Source: Pontibacter sp. Tf4 (GTDB lineage: Bacteria > Bacteroidota > Bacteroidia > Cytophagales > Hymenobacteraceae). Taken from it: a stretch of 64,000 nucleotides of DNA. Position numbers and translations under genes: made by a program. This document shows positions 42,817 through 51,598 of this stretch, piece after piece; the first letter of the stretch is position 1; each line of letters opens with the position of its first letter. The stretch is from contig NZ_JACKZC010000012.1 of assembly GCF_014212495.1 (NCBI RefSeq), positions 49,084-113,083 of the forward strand. The letters are read 5' to 3'. Below the pieces are notes generated by a model. The model worked only from the letters and a program-made list of their open reading frames with translations. It did no database searches and was not told the DNA's origin.

Positions 42817-44355
42817 TCAGGCAGCCCAGCCTTCGCGGTCCAGACTGCGATACTGAATGGCCTCCGCCAGGTGTTCAATTTTTATATCAGAACTTCCGGC
42901 TAAGTCAGCTATAGTTCGGCTTACTTTCAGGATGCGGTCGTAGGCGCGGGCCGAGAGGCCCAGGCGTTCCATGGCTGTTTTCAGCAGGGCTCTGCCGGCA
43001 TCGTTTATCTGGCAAATGTCTTTCACCATCTGCGACGGCATCATGGCGTTGGAGTGTATCTGCGGAAAATCTGTGAAGCGTTCCTGCTGCACAGCCCTGG
43101 CTTTTACCACACGTTCGCGCACTGTAGTGCTGTCCTCGGATTTGCGGGTGGCTGTCATTTCGTCAAAAGTAACAGGTGTAACTTCCACATGTAGGTCAAT
43201 ACGGTCCAGCAGCGGGCCGCTTACTTTATTCAGGTAGCGTTGCACTACGCCCGGGCCGCATACACAGTCTTTCTCGGGATGGTTATAAAAGCCACACGGG
43301 CAGGGGTTCATGCTGGCCACCAGCATAAAGTTGGCCGGAAAATCTATTGTGGTCTTAGCTCTGGATATAGTTACACGGCGCTCCTCCAGGGGCTGACGCA
43401 TAACTTCCAGCACTGTGCGCTTAAACTCCGGTAGCTCATCTAAAAACAGCACCCCGTTATGCGATAAGGAAATTTCGCCGGGTTGCGGAACACCACCGCC
43501 ACCTACCAATGCCACATCTGATATGGTATGGTGCGGAGAGCGGTAAGGTCGTGTGGTTAACAGGGAAGATGCTTCGCCTAATTTACCAGCTACCGAATGG
43601 ATCTTGGTTGTTTCAAGGGCTTCGTGCATCGAAAGCGGCGGCAGAATAGAGGGCAGCCGTTTAGCCAGCATGGTTTTACCGGCGCCCGGCGGGCCTATCA
43701 TAATCAGGTTATGGCCACCGGCGGCAGCTATCTCTAAAGCGCGTTTAATGTTTTCCTGGCCCTGCACATCGGCAAAGTCTGCGGCGTACTGGTCTACCTG
43801 GCTTTGAAAAATTTCGCGTGTGTTTACCTCCAGCGGATCGATGTGCAGTTGCCCATCCAGAAAATCGATAGCTTCCTTAATGTTGTTCACCCCGATCACG
43901 TCCAGGTTGTTAACTATAGCAGCTTCGTTGGCATTCTGGGCGGGCAGTATAAATCCTTTAAATCCTTCTTTGCGGGCTTGTATGGCGATCGGCAGTACTC
44001 CTTTTATTGGCCTGAGAGAACCATCCAGCGACAGCTCACCCATGATCATATACTGCGAAATTTTGTCAGTGGCAATCTGTCCGGAAGCGGCGAGCATGCC
44101 CATGGCAATGGTCAGGTCGTAGGCAGAGCCTTCTTTGCGAATGTCGGCAGGTGCCATGTTGATGACCACTTTCTGGCGCGGCCGTTTGTAATTATAGTGC
44201 TTAAGGGCAGCTTCTATGCGCTGCTCGCCTTCTTTTACAGCATTATCGGGGAGGCCAACAAGAAAATATTTTGTACCTGCGCTAACGCTTACTTCTACGG
44301 TTATGGTATAGGCATTAACGCCCTGCACCGCACTGCCAAATGTTTTAATGAGCAT
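42817..44355 (-). CDS. comM: YifB/ComM family Mg-chelatase-like AAA+ ATPase
   Basis: 512 residues. N-terminal ChlI/Lon-protease-like domain (about 1-160), AAA+ core with Walker A GPPGAGKTMLAKRLP near 220, a Cys cluster CPCGFYNHPEKDCVCGPG, and a C-terminal Mg_chelatase_C domain. ComM promotes branch migration during integration of transformed DNA in Haemophilus/Vibrio-type bacteria. The same role here is inferred. Monocistronic. Confidence 0.93.
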   Translation of the reverse strand: MLIKTFGSAVQGVNAYTITVEVSVSAGTKYFLVGLPDNAVKEGEQRIEAALKHYNYKRPRQKVVINMAPADIRKEGSAYDLTIAMGMLAASGQIATDKISQYMIMGELSLDGSLRPIKGVLPIAIQARKEGFKGFILPAQNANEAAIVNNLDVIGVNNIKEAIDFLDGQLHIDPLEVNTREIFQSQVDQYAADFADVQGQENIKRALEIAAAGGHNLIMIGPPGAGKTMLAKRLPSILPPLSMHEALETTKIHSVAGKLGEASSLLTTRPYRSPHHTISDVALVGGGGVPQPGEISLSHNGVLFLDELPEFKRTVLEVMRQPLEERRVTISRAKTTIDFPANFMLVASMNPCPCGFYNHPEKDCVCGPGVVQRYLNKVSGPLLDRIDLHVEVTPVTFDEMTATRKSEDSTTVRERVVKARAVQQERFTDFPQIHSNAMMPSQMVKDICQINDAGRALLKTAMERLGLSARAYDRILKVSRTIADLAGSSDIKIEHLAEAIQYRSLDREGWAA

Positions 44356-44493
44356 ACTTTCTGATAAAGGAAGTATAAGTTTATCCTGATTGGAGCCGGA
44401 ACATCACCTTTCTGAAAATAATTCCGGATTAAGACAATCCGGAGTAAAGTTAATGAATTGAAATAAGTGGCGGCCCGAAAAGTAACCGTTGTG

Positions 44494-45153
44494 CTATAGT
44501 CTGGTCATGTCGGGGTGCATGGGCAGGTAGCTGTTGGTTACGTCTTCGCCCGCCTGGTGAATGGTGACAGCAATGCAGCTGCTATCCGATACTGCCGTCT
44601 CGAAAGCAATGCCTTTTGCCATATCATCGAAAATATAGATACGTTGCCGACCGGACTGGTAATAGGCAATGGGAGCTATTGTATAGTGTTGCCTTATAGT
44701 TGCGATGGGGCTGCCTGCGCCAAGGCTTTCGGGTGTTTTAAAAGCGGAAGAGTTTACGCGCACCTGTCGCACCAGCAGGTTATCTTCCGGGCCTTCGGTG
44801 TAGCTGCGGCTGAAATATACGGCTACCACATGGTTTTTCCGATTCTTGCCAAACCAATAGGAGAGGGCTTTGCCCATGGCTGCATCCCCGCTATCAGGCT
44901 TCCCGAGGATATTACTCACCTGTTCGGCAGTCTGGCCCAGGCTTACCTGTCCGATGCGCTGCCCTGGAAGGATGAGAAAGGTCGTATCCGGGGTAGGTTT
45001 TTCAACTATAGGTTGCGTTGTTCTGGTTGCAGTATCCGGGGTGGGAACAGTGGTAGTTGCCTGTTCGGGTATGTGGTTTTCCGCAGTCTTTGCGTTCTTG
45101 TCGGAGCAGGACTGTAGCAGAATTAAAAGTGAAAGGCAGAGCAGGTAACGCAT
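44494..45153 (-). CDS. Lipoprotein of unknown function
   Basis: 219 residues. Lipoprotein signal LILLQSC (Cys16), a Thr/Pro-rich linker (about 30-57), then a globular domain beginning ILPGQRIGQVSLGQTAEQVSNILGKPD. That phrase resembles the start of small SmpA/BamE-like repeats. Ends MHPDMTRL, and the TAG stop lies inside a CTATAG motif. Function unknown. Confidence 0.75.
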   Translation of the reverse strand: MRYLLCLSLLILLQSCSDKNAKTAENHIPEQATTTVPTPDTATRTTQPIVEKPTPDTTFLILPGQRIGQVSLGQTAEQVSNILGKPDSGDAAMGKALSYWFGKNRKNHVVAVYFSRSYTEGPEDNLLVRQVRVNSSAFKTPESLGAGSPIATIRQHYTIAPIAYYQSGRQRIYIFDDMAKGIAFETAVSDSSCIAVTIHQAGEDVTNSYLPMHPDMTRL

Positions 45154-45228
45154 AGTATAAAGGCTGATAGTAGTTATAGTAACTATAGACCTTATACGCG
45201 CTTTAGGGTTTGCTGTAAACTATAGCTG

Positions 45229-45801
45229 TCAGGTAAGTTGCTTTTCCAGTAATAGTATCAGGATGTGGATGACCTTAATGTGGATTTCCTGCACGCGATC
45301 GGCATAGCCCATGTGCGGAACCCGGATTTCCACATCGCAAACCGGTGCCAGTTTTCCACCATCCTTGCCAGTTAAGCCTACTACTTTCATGCCTTTGGCT
45401 TTGGCAGCTTCAGCTGCTTTCAGCACGTTGGCGGAATTACCGCTTGTGCTGATGGCCAGCAACACATCATTGGTATTGCCCAGCGCCTCTACATAACGCG
45501 AAAATACATGATCGTAGCCATAGTCGTTGCCAACACAGCTCATATGGCTGGCATCTGAAATAGAAATGGCCGGGAGGGCACGGCGGTTATCGCGGTAACG
45601 TCCGGTCAGTTCTTCGGCAAAATGCATGGCATCGCACATAGAGCCACCATTCCCGCACGATAGTATTTTACCACCGGCTTTTATGGCTTCGGCCATAGTT
45701 ATAGCAGCGCGCTCAATAGTGGCAATGTTGTTTTTATCAGCAATAAAATTTGCCAGCGTTTGCTGCGCCTGCTCCAGTTCTGCCAGTATAGTTGTATTCA
45801 T
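45229..45801 (-). CDS. gmhA: D-sedoheptulose 7-phosphate isomerase
   Basis: 190 residues of SIS fold. [20 protein letters not shown] (49-68) matches the GmhA substrate/zinc site, followed by [14 protein letters not shown]. It makes D-glycero-D-manno-heptose 7-phosphate for the LPS core or other heptose-bearing glycans. No other heptose gene is nearby. The small membrane gene 45811 lies just upstream on the same strand. Confidence 0.93.
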   Translation of the reverse strand: MNTTILAELEQAQQTLANFIADKNNIATIERAAITMAEAIKAGGKILSCGNGGSMCDAMHFAEELTGRYRDNRRALPAISISDASHMSCVGNDYGYDHVFSRYVEALGNTNDVLLAISTSGNSANVLKAAEAAKAKGMKVVGLTGKDGGKLAPVCDVEIRVPHMGYADRVQEIHIKVIHILILLLEKQLT

Positions 45802-45810
45802 GTTGCGTTA

Positions 45811-46158
45811 TTAGACCGCGGCAACCTCCAGGCGTTCCTCGGCAATCGGGGTTCTGAAGTTGTTGCTTCTGAACTCCTGACGTCTTTCGTAAAGTTCCAC
45901 TTTCAGGTCGTTTACCTTTAGCTGGGCAATGTGGTTCTCGTAGCGCAGGTTGCCACTGTATAAACTGCTCAGCACAACTTTTACCAGTAACAGCGCTGCG
46001 CCAACGCCTCCCAGTATCTTGTATAGTTGCAGAATCTGGGCATCGGTTTTAACCTGCGTAAATATTGCACTCTCGCTTACTGCATTGGTAAGCACAAGGG
46101 CCAGTGTCAGGGCATAGGCTACTGCCACAATGTTAAAAAGCGTATTAAGTATTCTCAT
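45811..46158 (-). CDS. Small membrane protein of unknown function
   Basis: 115 residues with two hydrophobic segments (about 5-25 and 47-65), then a helical charged tail (NHIAQLKVNDLKVELYERRQ) that may form a coiled coil. Nine bases before gmhA on the same strand, so probably co-transcribed. No family recognised. Confidence 0.65.
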   Translation of the reverse strand: MRILNTLFNIVAVAYALTLALVLTNAVSESAIFTQVKTDAQILQLYKILGGVGAALLLVKVVLSSLYSGNLRYENHIAQLKVNDLKVELYERRQEFRSNNFRTPIAEERLEVAAV

Positions 46159-46287
46159 GCTTTCAGGGTGTTAAGGTGTGTATTCAAGTGTGGTTAAATC
46201 TATAAAAAGATATTCTTAAATTAAAATATCCTGCTGCTAAAACCTTTAAAAACCCTGTGTTATGAAAAAAATAATACTATATTTTGG

Positions 46288-48126
46288 TTATTGTACCAGT
46301 TGCATCTGCGTTAATTTGGAATAAAGTCCGCTGGTTTGCAGCAGTTCGTCGTGTGTTCCGCGTTCTACGATTTGTCCTTTTTGCAGTACCAGAATCTCAT
46401 CGGCGTGCTGAATGGTACTTAAACGGTGTGCGATCACAATGGAAGTACGGTTCTTCATCAGGTTGGTCAACGCTTCCTGCACTAGTTTTTCCGACTCCGT
46501 ATCCAGCGCCGAAGTGGCTTCGTCCAGGATCAGGATCGGTGGGTTTTGCAGGATAGCGCGGGCAATGCTCAGGCGCTGGCGCTGGCCACCCGATAATTTG
46601 CCGCCGCGGTCGCCGATCATGGTCTGATAACCCTCTTCGGTATGAACTATAAACTCGTGCGCATTAGCAATTTTAGCAGCCGCAATCACTTCCTCTTCAG
46701 TCGCATCGGTTTTGTTAAAGGCAATGTTGTTAAAGATGGTATCGTTGAACAGGATAGACTCCTGCGTCACCACCCCGATCTGCCCACGAACAGATTCTAT
46801 CGTATAGTCGCGGATGTCATGGCCATCGATCAGGATTGCGCCTGAAGTAGGATCATAGAAACGTGGTACCAGGTCAGCCAGGGTAGATTTACCACCACCC
46901 GACGGACCCACCAAGGCTATCGTTTTGCCTTTCGGTATCCGGAAGCTGATGTCCTGCAGTACGGCTTTCTTGCCATACGCAAACGATACATCCCGGAACT
47001 CGATCTCATTCTGGAAGGCTGGCAGCACTTTGGCATCCGGCTTATTCACGATCTTCGGTTTTGTATCGATCACCTGCAGCACACGGTCGCCGGAAACGAG
47101 GCCGCGTTGTATGTTACTGAAGGCACCAGACATGGCTTTGGCCGGCACCAGCACCTGCGAGAACAGGATGATATAGGTAATGAACTCCGCCGCAGACAGA
47201 TCTGATTGCTGGTTAAGCACCAGCGTACCGCCATATAGCAACAGGCCTGCCACTACCGTTACCCCTAAAAACTCCGAAAGCGGAGAGGCCAGGTCGCGTT
47301 TATGGGCAATAGAGCGTTGGATGCGGGCATAGCGGTTGTTCTGGTCATGGAACTTGCTCAGGATGAACGGCTCGGCGTTGAAGGCTTTTATCACACGCAT
47401 GCCGCTCAGGGTCTCATCTATAATCGTAAGTATAAAGCTCAGGGAGTTCTGTCCTTCCTGTGCCTTGCGCTTCAGTTTTTTAGACAAGCCGGCAATAATA
47501 CCACCCGACAGCGGCAGCAAAATAAGCGAGAACAGCGTCAGCTCTACAGACATATTGAAGAGCAAAACAAAGAATGCAATGATCGAAACGGGCTCCCGGA
47601 TAACCACGGTTAATGTACTTACCACCGAACTTTCCACTTCCTGAATATCCACTGTCAGACGGGTCATCAGGTCTCCTTTTCGCTCGTTACTGAAGTAGCC
47701 CATGTGCAGTTCTGTTACCCGCTGGTACACGGCCCGGCGCATGTTGCGCACTACATGGGCACGCAACTCCCCAATTATCCGGAAGGCCAGGTAGCGGAAC
47801 AGGTTAGCCAGGAAAACTGAGATCACAATGATGATACAGACAAACATCAGCGCGCCCTGGCGGCCTTCATCCAGAATGATCTGCCCGAAATGATAGTAAA
47901 AGAAATCCTGGAAGAACTCTAAGTTTAACCCAAACTCAGGTTTTACAGCTACCATTTGCCTTACCTGGTCGTCGCCTACTTTGCCAAAAAGCACATCCAG
48001 CAGCGGAATAAGAAGGGTAAAGTTGAACAGGCCGAAAATGATGCCCAGAAAAGTATAGATAGTATAGAGCGGTACAAACCGGCTATAAGGTTTTGCAAAC
48101 TGCAGTATCCGAAGGTAGGTCTTCAT
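46288..48126 (-). CDS. ABC transporter, fused permease/ATPase (MsbA-like)
   Basis: 612 residues. Six-helix exporter domain (about 15-330), then a nucleotide-binding domain with Walker A GPSGGGKSTLADLVP near 405, signature LSGGQRQRLSIARAIL and DEATSALD. It is a type IV (B-family) exporter half-transporter, working as a homodimer. Its likeness to MsbA suggests lipid A or glycolipid flipping; drug export is the alternative. Confidence 0.9.
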   Translation of the reverse strand: MKTYLRILQFAKPYSRFVPLYTIYTFLGIIFGLFNFTLLIPLLDVLFGKVGDDQVRQMVAVKPEFGLNLEFFQDFFYYHFGQIILDEGRQGALMFVCIIIVISVFLANLFRYLAFRIIGELRAHVVRNMRRAVYQRVTELHMGYFSNERKGDLMTRLTVDIQEVESSVVSTLTVVIREPVSIIAFFVLLFNMSVELTLFSLILLPLSGGIIAGLSKKLKRKAQEGQNSLSFILTIIDETLSGMRVIKAFNAEPFILSKFHDQNNRYARIQRSIAHKRDLASPLSEFLGVTVVAGLLLYGGTLVLNQQSDLSAAEFITYIILFSQVLVPAKAMSGAFSNIQRGLVSGDRVLQVIDTKPKIVNKPDAKVLPAFQNEIEFRDVSFAYGKKAVLQDISFRIPKGKTIALVGPSGGGKSTLADLVPRFYDPTSGAILIDGHDIRDYTIESVRGQIGVVTQESILFNDTIFNNIAFNKTDATEEEVIAAAKIANAHEFIVHTEEGYQTMIGDRGGKLSGGQRQRLSIARAILQNPPILILDEATSALDTESEKLVQEALTNLMKNRTSIVIAHRLSTIQHADEILVLQKGQIVERGTHDELLQTSGLYSKLTQMQLVQ

Positions 48127-48298
48127 GTTAATAATAGTGTTGCTGTAGCTAAAGCGTTGTGGCTATAGTTTGGGCAACAGGTGCCTCCTGCAAGCGGGAA
48201 GCTAAGGGTTTTGAATTAAATTTTGTGAACTGGCTTCTCCAGTTTCGGTGCAAAGATAACGGATAACAAGCAGTTTTAACGCATGGTGCCATTTGCAA

Positions 48299-48339
48299 AC
48301 AAAAAACGGCTACACCTGCCCGTTGCAGGTATAGCCGTT
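48299..48339 (-). terminator. Terminator of the Wzi-like gene
   Basis: Stem AACGGCTACACCTG / CAGGTATAGCCGTT (one mismatch), then TTTTTTG on the minus strand. Confidence 0.88.
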
Positions 48340-48361
48340 GTGCCGGTAACTATAGTTTCTG

Positions 48362-50050
48362 TTAGAATTCGTGCAGGCGCTGCGGAATGTTCCATCGGAA
48401 CGAGAATGAAGTATAGGCGGTGTTCAGATCGCTGGTGTTTATTTCGGCATCGGTTCTTCGGATGATCTGTTTCAGGTCCACAAACACATTGTGGCGCAGC
48501 TGGAAACTGGCTGTCAGGTCTAAGTGTACCTGGTTAGTGGTATTGCCCTGGGCTATTTTGTGGCCATAGTCTGACGGGCGTTTGGTATATGGCAGGTTTA
48601 CATTACCACCCCAGTTTATTGTATCGGTTGCCGAATATTCGTCCTGGCCGAATTTGGTGTAGATGGCTGTGCCGGTCAGGTTCAGGCGTGGGATAGGCTG
48701 GTAACGTACCACTCCGACCAACTCGTACAGGTTGGCGCCGGTCGGGTGTGCCAGTGGCTGGTTAAAGTGCTGGAAGTTCCTATAGTTGTCGAGGTGCTGG
48801 TAAGTGTATGGACGGATAATGTTCACTTCGCCCTGCAGGTCCAGGTTATCCAGGCCAAAAGCGTTGATGTATTTGGCACCTAACTGACCAGCCTGTTTAT
48901 TGGCCCACCAGCCGTTACCGGCTTTTACTTCGTTCAGCAGAAATTCATCCAGCATCAGCTGGCCGTATAGTTGCACGCGGTTCCAAATGTTCCATCTAAA
49001 ATCAGCTGCCAGCGTTACGTTGTCTTCGCTGCCAATTGCCTGCTCTACGCTTCTGTAAAAAATGATTGGGTTCAGGTACTGCAGCTCAAAACGGCCTTTG
49101 CGACGGCCAAAGATCACGGTTTCAGAAACCCCCAAATCAAAGTTGTCGGTTATCTGTACGCCTAGGCGGTGGAAAGCCATGTATTTTTTATCGAACAGCA
49201 CGTCCTGTTGCAGGCGTCGGTACTCGGCAGTAAGTTCCTGGAACAGGTTTATGTAATGGATGCGCCAAACCTGCGTGTTCAGTTTCAGGAAAAAGGCCGG
49301 CGGTGCATAGTCTGACAGCAACAGCGAGCGGTAGCCGTTGCCGATAAAGTGGCGGTCGTGGCCCAGTTGTATCTCCACATGCTTTGTAAGGTTATAGTTC
49401 AGGTAGCCTCGTGCCTGCAGAAAATCAAAGCCGTCGCCTTTAAAGCGTTTCCACCAGCCTTCGTGCGGCACCACATTTTCCTGCTCAAAGCGGCGCACCA
49501 CATACTCCGGGAATTTGGCCTGCGTTTCGGCAATAAAAGTGTAAAAGCCTAATCGCTCATCAATCATACCTTCTACCTGCAGGCCACGGGTGTTGGTATA
49601 GCGCATGCCATCCGACTGGTTGTCGTTGCCAACTTCGAGGTGCAGTACAGGGCTCACACGAACTATAAAATCACGGCCTTCATAATGATACAGGTCGGTG
49701 CGGTTCTTATAAAAGGTGTTGAATAGAGGGCGTGCGCTGGTGTTGTTTTCCTGGTTGGTATAGTTCCAGTTGTCGTTCAGCAGGTATTCGGTGTTAAACT
49801 GATCTGCCCTGGTCTGGGCGTTGCGGGCGCTTATTTCGGCCAGTTGTGCTACATCCTGCCTTCCGTACGGGCGCACGGCCGGGTGTAGGCGCTGCGTCTC
49901 GTTGTTGATGGGTTGGTTGCCATACAAAATCTGGTATCGGTCTATCAAGCGGTAAATGTCCGGGTCGTAGGGCACGTAGGTATCCTGGGCCTGCAGGGTT
50001 GTGCTGCCGGCCAGGCCAAGCAGCATAAGCAAACACGCTATTTTCTTCAT
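48362..50050 (-). CDS. Capsule assembly Wzi family protein
   Basis: 562 residues from the ATG giving MKKIACLLMLLGLAGS (signal peptide to LQAQ); a 36-codon upstream extension is unlikely. Long beta-barrel sequence with VEIQLGHDRHFIGNGYRSLL, the hallmark Wzi/CAPAM phrase, and ending FSFRWNIPQRLHEF. Wzi-type barrels help hold capsule on the surface. With the GT2, GT4 and gmhA genes it fits surface glycan work, though these are not adjacent. Confidence 0.88.
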   Translation of the reverse strand: MKKIACLLMLLGLAGSTTLQAQDTYVPYDPDIYRLIDRYQILYGNQPINNETQRLHPAVRPYGRQDVAQLAEISARNAQTRADQFNTEYLLNDNWNYTNQENNTSARPLFNTFYKNRTDLYHYEGRDFIVRVSPVLHLEVGNDNQSDGMRYTNTRGLQVEGMIDERLGFYTFIAETQAKFPEYVVRRFEQENVVPHEGWWKRFKGDGFDFLQARGYLNYNLTKHVEIQLGHDRHFIGNGYRSLLLSDYAPPAFFLKLNTQVWRIHYINLFQELTAEYRRLQQDVLFDKKYMAFHRLGVQITDNFDLGVSETVIFGRRKGRFELQYLNPIIFYRSVEQAIGSEDNVTLAADFRWNIWNRVQLYGQLMLDEFLLNEVKAGNGWWANKQAGQLGAKYINAFGLDNLDLQGEVNIIRPYTYQHLDNYRNFQHFNQPLAHPTGANLYELVGVVRYQPIPRLNLTGTAIYTKFGQDEYSATDTINWGGNVNLPYTKRPSDYGHKIAQGNTTNQVHLDLTASFQLRHNVFVDLKQIIRRTDAEINTSDLNTAYTSFSFRWNIPQRLHEF

Positions 50051-50213
50051 GAGTGGTGTGTTCAGGTAGATAAAGTGTAATATCCTGAAAGCCGAATTTA
50101 CTGCTTTTATATGATTTTGTTCGGGTGTGATAGAAAATATACAGGATTGGCAAAGCATGCCATTCCATAACTATAACTATAGATGCCGGCAACTATAAAT
50201 TTATAGCCGGAGA

Positions 50214-50244
50214 TTGGTGCAACGCCGGTACTTCTGTATCTTTA
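50214..50244 (+). promoter_or_regulatory. Promoter of upp
   Basis: TTG-N20-TATCTTTA, near-consensus, 19 bases before the ATG. Confidence 0.6.
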
Positions 50245-50263
50245 GCAGGAAAATAACCCTACC

Positions 50264-50920
50264 ATGCAACACCATAACCTGCATATCCTGACAGCCACGC
50301 CCTCGCTGGCCAATCATTTTGTTGCCGAACTCCGCGATGTGAATGTGCAGCACGACAGCATGCGCTTCCGCCGTAACCTGGAACGGCTGGGCGAGTTGCT
50401 GGCTTACGAAATATCCAAAACGCTGCCTTATACTACAGCCGGAATCACTACGCCACTGGCACAAACCCAAACCCAACTGCTGGTAGAGCAACCGGTAATT
50501 GCTACTATCCTGCGGGCTGGTTTACCGCTTTACAATGGCATCATGAACTACTTTGATAAGGCTTTCAGTACGTTTGTGGGCGCTTACCGCGTGGAAGAAG
50601 AGAACACCGAGCTGCAGATAAACATGGAGTACCTGGCCTCTACCAACCTGCACGACAAGATCCTGATCCTGGCCGACCCGATGCTGGCAACCGGAAAGTC
50701 GCTGGTAAAATCATATAAAGGCATGCTGCGCCATGGAAAACCGAAGCAGGTACACGTGGCTGCGGTTATTGCGTCTCCGGAAGGGGTGAAGTACCTGCAA
50801 CAGGAAATACCGGAAGCACATATATGGTTGGGCGCCCTGGATGAACACCTGAATGAGAAGTCGTACATTGTGCCTGGTTTAGGAGATGCCGGCGATCTGG
50901 CTTTTGGTCCAAAGATCTGA
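50264..50920 (+). CDS. upp: Uracil phosphoribosyltransferase
   Basis: 218 residues. It has the UPRTase core with ATILRAGLPLYNGIM, the PRPP loop ILADPMLATGKSL and the uracil-binding C-terminus VPGLGDAGDLAFG. It salvages uracil to UMP with PRPP. Monocistronic. Confidence 0.96.
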   Translation: MQHHNLHILTATPSLANHFVAELRDVNVQHDSMRFRRNLERLGELLAYEISKTLPYTTAGITTPLAQTQTQLLVEQPVIATILRAGLPLYNGIMNYFDKAFSTFVGAYRVEEENTELQINMEYLASTNLHDKILILADPMLATGKSLVKSYKGMLRHGKPKQVHVAAVIASPEGVKYLQQEIPEAHIWLGALDEHLNEKSYIVPGLGDAGDLAFGPKI

Positions 50921-51007
50921 TACTGAACTTAGTGCCTGCATCGTTATGTTGGTGAAGTGGCGGGTTGGCAACTGCGCTTTATAATCCAGTTAACTTGTTG
51001 GTATACT

Positions 51008-51015
51008 TATATTTG
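51008..51015 (+). promoter_or_regulatory. Promoter -7 element of the small membrane protein gene
   Basis: TATATTTG; its last four bases begin a 7-bp inverted repeat ATTTGCC / GGCAAAT (51011-51029) that would cover the start of transcription. Confidence 0.5.
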
Positions 51016-51091
51016 CCGCCCTGGCAAATTGCGTATATGGTAATTATACAGATGCCTTTTTTAATATAATACAATTAATTGATAGGACTGC

Positions 51092-51538
51092 GTGGAAGTA
51101 ATTAAATATCTGTCGGTTTACCTGGTGAGTATGGTTAAGTTTTTTGCCGGGCCCGTTACAGGCGCTTCGGTGGGGCTTACTTATATGGAGTCGGTGTTGC
51201 TGACCATTGCCGGTATGATGACCACTGTAGTGATCTTTTCCCTGATCGGCAGAGAATTCTCGAAATGGTGGTCGAAGCGGCAGCGCGAAAAGAAACAACC
51301 GGTTTTTAGTAAAAAGAACCGCCGCATTATCCGGATCTGGAAGAATTTTGGGGTGGTAGGTGTGGCTTTCCTTACTCCGATCTTACTTACACCTATAGTT
51401 GGTACCGTGGTAGCTGCCCTGTTTGGCGCACCACGTAAGCAGATTTTTGTACACATGCTGTGGAGTGCTATAGTATGGAGTGCCGTGCTGAACCTGATGG
51501 TATTTGAATTCGGAGATTTTGCTTCGCGGTTTTTCTAA
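51092..51538 (+). CDS. Small multi-pass membrane protein (possible small multidrug export family)
   Basis: 148 residues from GTG, giving MEVIKYLSVYLVSMVKFFAG. Three or four hydrophobic segments with a basic cytoplasmic loop (EFSKWWSKRQREKKQPVFSK) and a segment VGVAFLTPILLTPIVGTVVA. This resembles PF06695-type 'small multidrug export' proteins, whose function is not proven. The stop TAA overlaps AACTATAGTT. Convergent with the DEAD-box gene. Confidence 0.65.
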   Translation: MEVIKYLSVYLVSMVKFFAGPVTGASVGLTYMESVLLTIAGMMTTVVIFSLIGREFSKWWSKRQREKKQPVFSKKNRRIIRIWKNFGVVGVAFLTPILLTPIVGTVVAALFGAPRKQIFVHMLWSAIVWSAVLNLMVFEFGDFASRFF

Positions 51539-51555
51539 ACTATAGTTTGACCCAT

Positions 51556-51598
51556 AAATAAAAGAGGCCTGCAAATGAGTTGCAGGCCTCTTTTATTT
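51556..51598. terminator. Bidirectional terminator
   Basis: Perfect 18-bp stem: AAATAAAAGAGGCCTGCA (51556-51573) pairs with 51581-51598. It runs up to the stop codon of the helicase gene; A and T tracts on both sides. Confidence 0.93.

Noticed and set aside
42817..44355. comM plus abundant palindrome as proof of a DNA-uptake sequence system
   Set aside because: ComM is widespread in non-competent bacteria, and uptake sequences are normally not perfect palindromes; left as a hypothesis only.
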